Source of the DNA: Lachnospiraceae bacterium
GTDB taxonomy: Bacteria; Bacillota; Clostridia; Lachnospirales; Lachnospiraceae
Reading direction: 5' to 3'
DNA length: 64,000 nucleotides
NCBI GenBank assembly: GCA_015057865.1
Contig: SVDH01000001.1
Span: 62,001-126,000 of the forward strand
Positions 1 to 6,997 of this stretch are shown here, in pieces. A program made the position numbers and the translations under genes. The notes beneath the pieces were generated by a model. That model was given only the letters and a program-made list of their open reading frames with translations. It did no database searches and was not told the DNA's origin. How positions within the stretch are numbered: position 1 is the stretch's first letter; each line of letters opens with the position of its first letter.

Positions 1-2
1 CT

Positions 3-539
3 GATAAACCTGATGAAATCTGGTACGGACGCGTGCATATGCCAAAGCCGCTGTCGATCAGCGAGGAGCGTTTCTCGGATGGAAGCATCCTTCCGGTTGT
101 GCGGTTTGAGGGGATTGCGCATGTGATCATAGACGGGACGGATGAATCAGCAAAGAGCATGCCTGTCGCGGCAATGAAGCAGGATGCGGATCTGGCAGGT
201 TCGCTGGCAAAGGCCTGGTGTGAATATTTGCAGGCAGATGCAGTTGGGCTGATGTTTTTGAATGAAACGCATGATGAAATGCGACCGCTGGTCTATGTAC
301 CTGCGGCCGGGACTTGCATCTGGGAAAGCTCGTGTGCAAGCGGAACGACTGCGGCAGGTGTATACCTGGCACAGAAAGCAGGTTTGACGGATGTAGCTGC
401 AGGGGCGGTCAGATATCAGCTCCGACAGCCGGGCGGCGTTCTTGAGATCGAAGTGACGCCCGAAGGAGACTATTACCTGATGGGGCAGGTGGCTGTTTGT
501 GTGCGGCAGGAAGTGATGGTGGAATATGACTTGCTTTAA
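3..539 (+). CDS. DapF/CntK-like epimerase or racemase, C-terminal part (5' end outside window)
   Basis: The reading frame is open from the first bases, so the true start lies upstream; 178 residues are visible. The fold resembles the C-terminal half of the diaminopimelate epimerase superfamily, PLP-independent two-cysteine racemases that include DapF and the histidine racemase CntK. The stretch SSCASGTTAAG matches the second catalytic cysteine loop, and the tail ending LEIEVTPEGDYYLMGQVAVC matches the usual closing strands. The first catalytic cysteine would be in the missing N-terminal half, so the substrate cannot be decided. It is followed by a separate promoter and pta, so it ends its own transcription unit. 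Superfamily membership is fairly secure; the specific amino acid substrate is unknown. Confidence 0.6.
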   Translation, partial: DKPDEIWYGRVHMPKPLSISEERFSDGSILPVVRFEGIAHVIIDGTDESAKSMPVAAMKQDADLAGSLAKAWCEYLQADAVGLMFLNETHDEMRPLVYVPAAGTCIWESSCASGTTAAGVYLAQKAGLTDVAAGAVRYQLRQPGGVLEIEVTPEGDYYLMGQVAVCVRQEVMVEYDLL

Positions 540-584
540 AAAACGATCATAGTCGTTTAATTTAAAGTTTTCCATGGATTTCCC

Positions 585-612
585 TTGAAAAATACAGGTC
601 ATTTGCTAGAAT
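585..612 (+). promoter_or_regulatory. Sigma-A type promoter for pta
   Basis: TTGAAA at 585-590 and TAGAAT at 607-612 are separated by 16 bases and lie about 90 bases before the pta start. The spacing and boxes fit a housekeeping promoter. No operator is obvious. Confidence 0.5.
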
Positions 613-702
613 AGAAATGGAGCGTTTATCTGTTAGCAGACAGATGCTTCATAAGAATCTGGCAACAGTTCAAGTATAATCAAAAGGCAGAGAGGTAGAA
701 AA

Positions 703-1680
703 ATGTTTGATAAGCTCATCGAAAAGCTGAAAGAGGATCCTAAGAAAATCGTATTCACAGAGGGTACAGACCCGAGAATCCTGGAGGCATCTTCCCGTCT
801 TCTGACAGGAACATTCCTTACACCGATTCTGATCGGCAACCCGAGCGAAGTAAAAGATGCTGCTGACAAAGCAGGCTTTAACATCGACGGCGCGATCATC
901 ATCGATCCGGACAACTATGAGAAGATGGATGAGATGGTAGCTCAGTTCTGTGAGCTCAGAAAGAGCAAAGGCGTTACGCCGGAGCAGGCAAAAGAGACAC
1001 TGGCAGCCGGCAACTATTTCGGAACCATGCTTGTAAAGATGGGTGAAGCTGATTCCCTTCTTGGCGGCGCTACCTACTCTACAGCAGATACAGTACGTCC
1101 GGCTCTGCAGCTGATCAAGACCAAACCGGAAAACAACATCGTATCTTCCGTCTTCATCATGGTTCGTGAAGCAGCTACAGGCGATAACGAAGTTCTGGCA
1201 ATGGGCGACTGCGCGATCAACATCAAGCCGAGCGAAGACGAGCTTGTTGAGATCGCCGGCGAAGCAGCTGCTTGCGCTAAGATCTTTGGCGTAGATCCGA
1301 AAGTTGCTTTCTTAAGCTATTCTTCCTTCGGTTCCGGCAAGGGCGAGGATGTAGATAAGATGCGTAACGCTTGTGCAAAAGCAAAAGAGCGTTATCCGGA
1401 ACTGGCGATCGACGGCGAGATGCAGTTCGACGCAGCAGTTTCTCCGCGTGTAGCACAGACAAAGGCTCCGGATTCACCGGTAGCAGGTCATGCTAACACC
1501 TTCATCTTCCCGGACATCAATGCTGGTAACATCGGCTACAAGATCGCTCAGCGTCTGGGTGGATTCGACGCTTATGGCCCGATCCTTCTTGGTCTGAACG
1601 CACCGATCAACGATCTGTCCCGTGGATGCAATGCTGACGAAGTTTATTCCATGGCTATCATCACAGCAGCTCTGGCATAA
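703..1680 (+). CDS. pta: Phosphate acetyltransferase
   Basis: Converts acetyl-CoA and phosphate to acetyl phosphate and CoA in the cytoplasm, the first step of ATP-yielding acetate formation in fermenting and acetogenic bacteria. At 325 residues it has the usual length of the short single-domain Pta family. Family blocks are visible: TGTFLTPILIGN near residue 36, SYSSFGSG near 206, and a C-terminal run containing SPRVAQTKAPDSPVAGHANT and FPDINAGNIGYK that forms the CoA and phosphate site. AGAGAGG lies a few bases before the ATG. The gene stands alone between its own promoter and a strong terminator; ackA is not in the window. Codon use is strongly biased toward a few codons, as expected for a highly expressed gene. 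Confidence 0.95.
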   Translation: MFDKLIEKLKEDPKKIVFTEGTDPRILEASSRLLTGTFLTPILIGNPSEVKDAADKAGFNIDGAIIIDPDNYEKMDEMVAQFCELRKSKGVTPEQAKETLAAGNYFGTMLVKMGEADSLLGGATYSTADTVRPALQLIKTKPENNIVSSVFIMVREAATGDNEVLAMGDCAINIKPSEDELVEIAGEAAACAKIFGVDPKVAFLSYSSFGSGKGEDVDKMRNACAKAKERYPELAIDGEMQFDAAVSPRVAQTKAPDSPVAGHANTFIFPDINAGNIGYKIAQRLGGFDAYGPILLGLNAPINDLSRGCNADEVYSMAIITAALA

Positions 1681-1713
1681 GCTTAAGCGAAACAGGATCA
1701 AACAAACAAAAAG

Positions 1714-1747
1714 GCTGCCGCCTGCTGATTGACAGGCGGCAGCTTTC
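1714..1747 (+). terminator. Rho-independent terminator after pta
   Basis: A perfect 11-bp stem, GCTGCCGCCTG (1714-1724) with CAGGCGGCAGC (1733-1743), an 8-base loop, then a short T-rich tail, 33 bases after the pta stop codon. Confidence 0.85.
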
Positions 1748-1789
1748 TACAAACATCAGAAAAAAACCAAATTTTCGAACAGAAAAGCC

Positions 1790-1818
1790 TTGCTTTTTCT
1801 AAAACTATCGCTTATAAT
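1790..1818 (+). promoter_or_regulatory. Promoter for tRNA-Lys
   Basis: TTGCTT at 1790-1795 and a perfect TATAAT at 1813-1818 with 17-base spacing, 36 bases before the mature tRNA 5' end. Confidence 0.65.
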
Positions 1819-1854
1819 ACGGTTTGCGCCTAAAAAACAGGCATTTTTATATAT

Positions 1855-1927
1855 GCACCTTTAGCTCAGTTGGTAGAGCAGTAGACTCTTAATCTATTTG
1901 TCCAGGGTTCGAGTCCCTGAAGGTGTA
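1855..1927 (+). tRNA. tRNA-Lys (anticodon CTT)
   Basis: A 73-base cloverleaf: acceptor GCACCTT pairs with AAGGTGT, the D arm contains AGCTCAGTTGGTAGAGC, the anticodon loop CTCTTAA gives anticodon CTT, and the T arm is CAGGGTTCGAGTCCCTG. The 3' CCA is not encoded, so it must be added after transcription. It reads the AAG lysine codon and appears as a single gene with its own promoter. Confidence 0.96.
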
Positions 1928-1990
1928 CCTCGAGGAGTCGTGGATTTGCAATACGCAGGTTCGCGGCTTTTCTTTTTGTCGTATAATCCT

Positions 1991-2167
1991 TTAGTGCATT
2001 TTTCTCCCCTGCACAAGTCTGATAATAAATGAGATCAGGAACAAAATTCCAACGACCAACGAGAGCCAGTCAGAGGTTTTGATGTTATGAAATGCGAGGC
2101 TTGAAACCAAAAAAAGAACAATGAAGATGATTGCTGCGATCAGCAGGACAATAGAGCTTTTATTCAT
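1991..2167 (-). CDS. Small two-helix membrane protein, 58 residues
   Basis: A short ORF on the minus strand starts with ATG at 2167 after AAAGGAAAA, a plausible ribosome site, and ends with TAA at 1991. The product begins MNKSSIVLLIAAIIF and has two hydrophobic segments, about residues 5-25 and 36-50, joined by a short polar loop (HNIKTSDW), with a basic tail (RLVQGRKMH). This fits a small inner-membrane protein with two transmembrane helices. No family is recognised. The convergent orientation to the tRNA gene and the codon quality support a real gene, but no conservation could be checked. Confidence 0.55.
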   Translation of the reverse strand: MNKSSIVLLIAAIIFIVLFLVSSLAFHNIKTSDWLSLVVGILFLISFIIRLVQGRKMH

Positions 2168-2381
2168 GATGTTTTCCTTTCGTAAGTGTAAGCGATTCCG
2201 TTTGATGTCAGTTTAAATACAACTATATTTTATAATATCTGAAGTCAGCTTTCAAGCAATGCCATCTGTAGAATACAGATGATGACAGCTTGCATGTCAG
2301 GATTTCCTATACTATAATTTTTATACGAAAAGCATTTGCGTTGGCTGGATGAACAGACAAGAATGGAACAGGAGGTCTGCC

Positions 2382-2732
2382 ATGTTAAAGAAAAAAGATA
2401 CTATCAAACCGGCGATCATAGAGAATATGAAGGGCGGGAAAAAATATGTTCAGAAGTATTCTTCGATTGGAGAGGGAGAATTTACTGAAAATGCTGAAGT
2501 CGTTTCCCGGCTGGTACTGATCCCGGGCGCTTCGATCGGCTATCATGAGCATGTTGGAAATGAAGAAGTGATCACGGTACTTTCCGGAAGCGGACGCCTG
2601 ACAGACGATGGAGAAGAGTTCGACTTACAGGCTGGCGATGTGACGATCTGCAGAGAGCATCATCATCACGGAATTGAAAACACATCGGAATCAGAAGAGC
2701 TGGTTTTGATGGCGGTGGTTATTAAGAAATAA
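2382..2732 (+). CDS. Single-domain cupin protein
   Basis: A 116-residue protein; the ATG at 2382 is chosen because AGGAGG lies 8 bases upstream, while the longer frame opening at 2349 has no ribosome site. It contains a cupin_2 barrel: PGASIGYHEHVGNEEVITVL supplies the first histidine pair and glutamate, and GDVTICREHHHHGIEN supplies the second motif. These residues normally bind a divalent metal in small sugar-isomerase, dioxygenase or sensor-like cupins. No partner gene tells the substrate: it is monocistronic and ends at a hairpin repeat used as terminator. The cupin fold is confident, the function is not known. Confidence 0.8.
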   Translation: MLKKKDTIKPAIIENMKGGKKYVQKYSSIGEGEFTENAEVVSRLVLIPGASIGYHEHVGNEEVITVLSGSGRLTDDGEEFDLQAGDVTICREHHHHGIENTSESEELVLMAVVIKK

Positions 2733-2738
2733 GAGCAA

Positions 2739-2785
2739 GGGGTCAGGCACCTTCGCACGTTAAAGTGTGAAGGTGCCTGTTTTTT
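2739..2785 (+). terminator. Hairpin repeat, copy 1, acting as terminator after the cupin gene
   Basis: GGGGTCAGGCACC begins at 2739. The arm 2744-2758 pairs with 2765-2779 (one G-T pair), the loop is 6 bases, and six T residues follow. The same arm sequence occurs again at 3608-3653 on the other side of the recombinase gene. Confidence 0.75.
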
Positions 2786-2912
2786 GTTTATACATCCGTA
2801 CTTATTCTAATAAACAACATAGATTTATATGGCAATAATGTCTATAAATCCTATCCGGGAAGTAACTGAAATAATGATTGTGCCGAAATTTAAAAACCCG
2901 GTCATTTTTTGA

Positions 2913-2940
2913 TTGCATTTAGCATGATATATCTTACAAT
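2913..2940 (+). promoter_or_regulatory. Candidate promoter for the serine recombinase gene, with a palindrome at the -10
   Basis: TTGCAT at 2913-2918 and TACAAT at 2935-2940 are 16 bases apart. The -10 is the left half of the palindrome TACAATCTTATTGTA (2935-2949), which could be an operator or recombinase site. This is pattern evidence only. Confidence 0.3.
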
Positions 2941-3014
2941 CTTATTGTATAAATTCGGGTACAATTCGAAAAATACCGTTTTTAGTCATAACGAAGACAT
3001 CAGAGAGGAGACCT

Positions 3015-3608
3015 ATGAGTAAGGTTTATGGCTATGTTCGCGTCAGCAGCAGAGATCAGAATGAAGATCGGCAATTGATTGCGTTGTATGAGAAAGGCAT
3101 TTCCAAAAACAACATATATGTCGATAAGCAGTCCGGAAAAGATTTTAACCGTCCATCTTATAAAAAGCTTCTTCGCAGACTTCGACCGGGTGATTTGATC
3201 TATATCAAAAGCATTGACCGGCTTGGGAGAAATTATGATGAGATTCTGGAACAGTGGAGGGTTTTGACGAAAGAGAAGAAAGTGGATATTTGCGTCATTG
3301 ATATGCCGCTTTTGGATACTCGAACAGGAAAGGATTTGATGGGCACATTTCTCGCGGATCTGGTGCTGCAGATTTTGTCATTTGTGGCAGAAAACGAAAG
3401 AAAGATGATCCGTCAGCGACAGGCAGAAGGCATTGCAGCGGCGAAGGAACGGGGGGTTAAGTTTGGGAGACCGAAAGATCCGCTGCCTGCGCATTTCCCT
3501 GAGGTATACGGACGCTGGAAGAATGGAGAGATCAATGGCGTTACGGCAGCCGCAGAGTTGGGGATGCCGCCATCGACGTTCCGTTATAAAGTAAAGCATC
3601 TGGAGTAG
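3015..3608 (+). CDS. Small serine recombinase (resolvase/invertase family)
   Basis: A 197-residue site-specific DNA recombinase of the Pin/Hin/TnpR class. The N-terminus carries YGYVRVSSRDQNEDRQ, where the second serine of RVSS is the nucleophile that attacks DNA. Further catalytic-domain blocks are SGKDFNRPSYKKLL, the arginine-bearing SIDRLGRNYDE and the long E helix ENERKMIRQRQAEGIAAAK. The C-terminal 45 residues form a helix-turn-helix (NGVTAAAELGMPPSTFRYKV). Length is normal for the short class. AGAGAGGAGA precedes the ATG. No transposon genes or invertible promoter were found nearby, but near-identical hairpin repeats stand on both sides, so it may belong to a small mobile or phase-variable unit. 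Confidence 0.88.
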   Translation: MSKVYGYVRVSSRDQNEDRQLIALYEKGISKNNIYVDKQSGKDFNRPSYKKLLRRLRPGDLIYIKSIDRLGRNYDEILEQWRVLTKEKKVDICVIDMPLLDTRTGKDLMGTFLADLVLQILSFVAENERKMIRQRQAEGIAAAKERGVKFGRPKDPLPAHFPEVYGRWKNGEINGVTAAAELGMPPSTFRYKVKHLE

Positions 3609-3653
3609 GGGTCAGACACCTTCGCGCATTAACGTGTGAAGGTGCCTGACCCC
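3608..3653 (+). repeat. Hairpin repeat, copy 2, after the serine recombinase gene
   Basis: A 46-base near-perfect palindrome starting at the last base of the recombinase stop codon. GGGGTCAGACACCTTC pairs with GAAGGTGCCTGACCCC with one A-C mismatch. It shares nearly all of its arm sequence with copy 1 at 2739-2779. It may also end transcription, although the T tract is weak here. Confidence 0.7.
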
Positions 3654-3758
3654 TTGCTATTTGAGGGTAGATTGCGGTAAGATAGGAGTGGTGCGAAGGA
3701 ATAGAAGGAAGTCTGATTTTGACAGATCATATAAGCATTTTTTAGGGAGGAGACGACC

Positions 3759-4703
3759 ATGAAAGTAGCAGTAATTGAACCATTGGGGATCCCGCAGGAA
3801 ACAGCACTTGAGATCGCGAAGGAGAAGCTCGGAGACCGTGCAGAGATCGTTTATTACGATTCGGTGACAAAGGATACGGCAGAGCAGATCGCGCGTGGTA
3901 AGGATGCGGATGTTGTAATTGATACGAACATTCCGCTCAGTGATGAGGCGATCCGAGGTTTTGAGAAGTGCAAACTGCTCGATATCGCATTCACAGGTGT
4001 GGATCATGTGGCGATGGATACCTGCAGCGAGCTTGGGATCATGGTGAACAACTGCGCGGGATATTCAACCGCGTGTGTATCAGACCTTGTTTTCGGCATG
4101 CTGATCTCTCTGATGCGCAATATTGCCGCATGCGATACTGCAACGAGAAACGGCGGAACACTTGCGGGCCTGATCGGCAATGAGCTGGAAGGAAAACGGT
4201 TTGGCGTGATCGGTACCGGTGCGATCGGTACGCGTGTCGCAAAGATCGCAGATGCGTTTGGCTGCGAAGTGGTCGCATACAGCCGTACCGTAAAAGACAT
4301 TCCTTATATCAAATATATGGACCTCGACGAAGTGATGAAAACATCTGACATCATTTCTCTGCATATGCCAAATAATGCACAGACGAAGGGCATGATCAGC
4401 GCAGAGAAGATCGCGCTGATGAAGAAAAACGCGATCCTTGTCAACCTGGCGCGCGGCCCGGTGCTTGACAGCCAGGCGCTGGCAGACGCGTTGAATGAAG
4501 AGCGGATCGCAGGCGCGTGCATTGACGTCTTTGAGATGGAGCCGCCGATCCCGGGAGATCATCCGCTTCTGAATTCCAAAAACACGTTGGTGACACCGCA
4601 TGTGGCATTTGCGTCAAAAGAGGCGATGATCAAGCGCGCACATATTGTATTTGAAAATGTGGCTGCGTTTATGGACGGGAAACCGCAGAACGTGATGAAT
4701 TAA
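3759..4703 (+). CDS. D-isomer-specific 2-hydroxyacid dehydrogenase
   Basis: A 314-residue NAD-dependent oxidoreductase interconverting a 2-hydroxyacid and a 2-oxoacid. The nucleotide-binding Rossmann motif is GTGAIG at about residues 152-157. The catalytic triad of the family is visible: arginine in NLARGP (about 232), glutamate in FEMEPP (about 261) and histidine in TPHVAF (about 281). The length fits the phosphoglycerate, glycerate and lactate dehydrogenase branch without an ACT domain. GGGAGGAG precedes the ATG. It stops four bases before cbiD and so may be transcribed with the cobalamin operon, though no step of cobamide synthesis needs such an enzyme. The substrate cannot be told from sequence alone. 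Confidence 0.85.
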   Translation: MKVAVIEPLGIPQETALEIAKEKLGDRAEIVYYDSVTKDTAEQIARGKDADVVIDTNIPLSDEAIRGFEKCKLLDIAFTGVDHVAMDTCSELGIMVNNCAGYSTACVSDLVFGMLISLMRNIAACDTATRNGGTLAGLIGNELEGKRFGVIGTGAIGTRVAKIADAFGCEVVAYSRTVKDIPYIKYMDLDEVMKTSDIISLHMPNNAQTKGMISAEKIALMKKNAILVNLARGPVLDSQALADALNEERIAGACIDVFEMEPPIPGDHPLLNSKNTLVTPHVAFASKEAMIKRAHIVFENVAAFMDGKPQNVMN

Positions 4704-4706
4704 GCG

Positions 4707-5870
4707 ATGGAAGAGTACAAGCAGATCGGAAAACAGAAACTGCGGATGGGTTATACAACAGGCTCCTGCGCGGCGGCAGCGGCAAAGGCTGCCGCGCAGA
4801 TGCTTTTTTTGGGTGCGCCCATTAAACGGGTCAGTCTGATGACACCGAAAGGGATTTTGCTGGATCTGGCAGTGGAGGACATTCGGTTTGACGGGAATAC
4901 GCAGGTCTCCTGCGCGATCCGCAAGGATTCGGGAGATGACCCGGATGTGACGAACGGGGTGCTGGTGTATGCCAAAGTATCGATCCGGCCGGATGCACGG
5001 CAGGAAGAGAATGCTTCAGATCGTATTCATATCGACGGCGGGATTGGAATCGGTCGAGTGACGAAAAAGGGCCTGGAGCAGCCGGTTGGCAGCGCGGCGA
5101 TCAATCGTGTGCCGCGGCAGATGATCTGCGAAGCAGTAGAGGAGATCTGTGAAGAGCAGGAGTTTGACGGATGTCTTGACGTGCTCATTTCTATCCCTGC
5201 CGGTGTCGAACTTGCGAAAAAAACGTTTAACCCGAATCTGGGGATTGAAGGCGGTATTTCGGTTCTGGGAACGAGCGGGATCGTGGAACCCATGAGTGAA
5301 GCCGCCTTAAAAGAAAGCATCCGTGTAGAGCTTAAGATGCTGGTGGAAAATTTCGGGAAAAACCTGATCTTTTCTCCCGGAAACTACGGGACGCATTATG
5401 TGAAAGAACGCTGGCCGATGTTTGCAGAGGGAGAGATCCCGTTGTTAAAATTCAGCAATTATGTCGGTGATGTGCTGCAGTTTGCATTGGAATCGGAACT
5501 GGAATCCATACTTTTTGTTGCGCATATCGGGAAATTCGTTAAGGTGGCTGCCGGCATTATGAATACGCATTCCAAAGAGGCGGATGCGAGAGTCGAGATC
5601 ATGGCTTCGGCAGCGCTTCGAGCAGGCGCATCGGCAGAGGTCGCCAGACAGATTTTAGACTGTACGACAACCGATGCGGCCATTGACGTACTGCTTGCAG
5701 AAGGTCTCACGGAAAAAACGATGCAGATCATTTTGGATAAAGCGCTGTATCATTTGAAAAGAAAAGTCGGGGACGATATCGAGGTCGGTCTGGTGCTGTT
5801 TTCAAATGCGCATGGAACCCTGGCGGAATCTGAAAATATGAATCTGTTGTTAGAGAAGATAATACGATGA
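4707..5870 (+). CDS. cbiD: Cobalt-precorrin-5B C1-methyltransferase
   Basis: Adds the C1 methyl group from S-adenosylmethionine to cobalt-precorrin-5B in the oxygen-independent cobalamin pathway. The 387-residue protein opens with RMGYTTGSCAAAAAKAA, the diagnostic CbiD N-terminus, and has GVELAKKTFNPNLGIEGGISVLGTSG in its centre (positions about 170-195) and HIGKFVKVAAGIMNTHS towards the end. It starts 4 bases after the hydroxyacid dehydrogenase stop without a good ribosome site, so it is probably translated by coupling. Its stop overlaps the start of cbiG by four bases (ATGA). It is the first gene of cobalamin operon I. Confidence 0.95.
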   Translation: MEEYKQIGKQKLRMGYTTGSCAAAAAKAAAQMLFLGAPIKRVSLMTPKGILLDLAVEDIRFDGNTQVSCAIRKDSGDDPDVTNGVLVYAKVSIRPDARQEENASDRIHIDGGIGIGRVTKKGLEQPVGSAAINRVPRQMICEAVEEICEEQEFDGCLDVLISIPAGVELAKKTFNPNLGIEGGISVLGTSGIVEPMSEAALKESIRVELKMLVENFGKNLIFSPGNYGTHYVKERWPMFAEGEIPLLKFSNYVGDVLQFALESELESILFVAHIGKFVKVAAGIMNTHSKEADARVEIMASAALRAGASAEVARQILDCTTTDAAIDVLLAEGLTEKTMQIILDKALYHLKRKVGDDIEVGLVLFSNAHGTLAESENMNLLLEKIIR

Positions 5871-6967
5871 AAGTATACGCGATCTGTTTCACACCGGGCG
5901 GAGAAGAAACGCTTGGGAAAATATTGGATGGATTTGAGCGATGGATGCAGGAGGAGCTGTGCGTTCGCGCATTTGCGCTGGGAAGCTATCGAAACCAGGC
6001 AGGCGAGTCCCATGGTTTTGATGCACGCGTTCAAGCCGTGCAGGGCAGGCTGTCTGAGTGGATGGCAGAGACTGTGCAGGATACGGATGCGTTCGTGTTT
6101 GTCGGTGCGGCAGGCATCGCGATCCGCGCGATCGCGCCGTATGTTGCGGATAAGACAAAGGATCCGGCTTTGGTTGTGGCAGATGAAAAGGGACAGTTTG
6201 TGATACCGCTTTTGTCAGGGCACATTGGCGGCGCAAATGAACTTGCCTTGCGTATTGCGGCAGAGATTGGAGCAGAGCCTGTATTGACGACAGCGACCGA
6301 TGTGCGAGGTCTGTTTGCAGTAGATGTTTTTGCAAAAAAGAATGATCTTTGGATCAGTGATATGAAGCAGGCAAAGCTGATCTCGGCACGGCTTGTAAGA
6401 GGGGAGAAGGTCGGTTTTTACAGCGATGTGCCTCTGGAAGGGGAGCTGCCGGCGGAACTGGTGAATGCGGTGGAGCAGGTGCATGCGAAATCACCCGATG
6501 AGACTGCAGTTTCCTGTGGGATCGTGATCTCTGCATATGAGAAACAGATATTCGAGGACCGGCTGCTTCTGGTTCCGCGCTGTCTGACAGTCGGCATTGG
6601 CTGTAAAAGAGGGGCGTCGAAAGATAAGATCCTGGAAGCCGTACAGGAAGTGTTTGCGCAGACGGGGTTGTCTTTAAAAGCAATCTGCAGTATCGCGTCG
6701 ATCGATCTGAAAAAGGATGAAGCAGGTCTGATCGGAACGGCGCAGGAATTCGGTGTTTCGTTTGAAACGTTTTCTGCAGAGGAACTGTCAGCGGTAGAAG
6801 GCGACTTTAGCGAATCCTCTTTTGTAAAGGGTGTGACCGGTGTCGACAATGTCTGCGAGCGGGCAGCAGTGCTTGTATCCGGCGGAGAGCTGCTTGTCCG
6901 CAAAGTAGCGAAGGATGGCGTGACCGTGGCAGTAGCTATAAAAATAAAAAATATCACGATACCGTGA
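5867..6967 (+). CDS. cbiG: Cobalt-precorrin-5A hydrolase
   Basis: Opens the delta-lactone of cobalt-precorrin-5A and releases the C20 carbon as acetaldehyde, giving the substrate for CbiD. The 366-residue protein has the CbiG N-terminal region with FVGAAGIAIRAIAPYVADKTKDPA (about residues 78-101) and LLSGHIGGANELA, then the C-terminal domain starting near CLTVGIGCKRGASKDKI and containing SIASIDLKKDEAGL. Its order beside cbiD mirrors the consecutive pathway steps. The start overlaps the cbiD stop, so translation is coupled. Confidence 0.94.
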   Translation: MKVYAICFTPGGEETLGKILDGFERWMQEELCVRAFALGSYRNQAGESHGFDARVQAVQGRLSEWMAETVQDTDAFVFVGAAGIAIRAIAPYVADKTKDPALVVADEKGQFVIPLLSGHIGGANELALRIAAEIGAEPVLTTATDVRGLFAVDVFAKKNDLWISDMKQAKLISARLVRGEKVGFYSDVPLEGELPAELVNAVEQVHAKSPDETAVSCGIVISAYEKQIFEDRLLLVPRCLTVGIGCKRGASKDKILEAVQEVFAQTGLSLKAICSIASIDLKKDEAGLIGTAQEFGVSFETFSAEELSAVEGDFSESSFVKGVTGVDNVCERAAVLVSGGELLVRKVAKDGVTVAVAIKIKNITIP

Positions 6968-6997
6968 TTTTTTTAAAAAGGAATAGGAGCACAATCA

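Noticed and set aside
3759..4703. Assignment of the hydroxyacid dehydrogenase to cobamide synthesis
   Set aside because: No known pathway step needs it; the close spacing to cbiD is not enough evidence.
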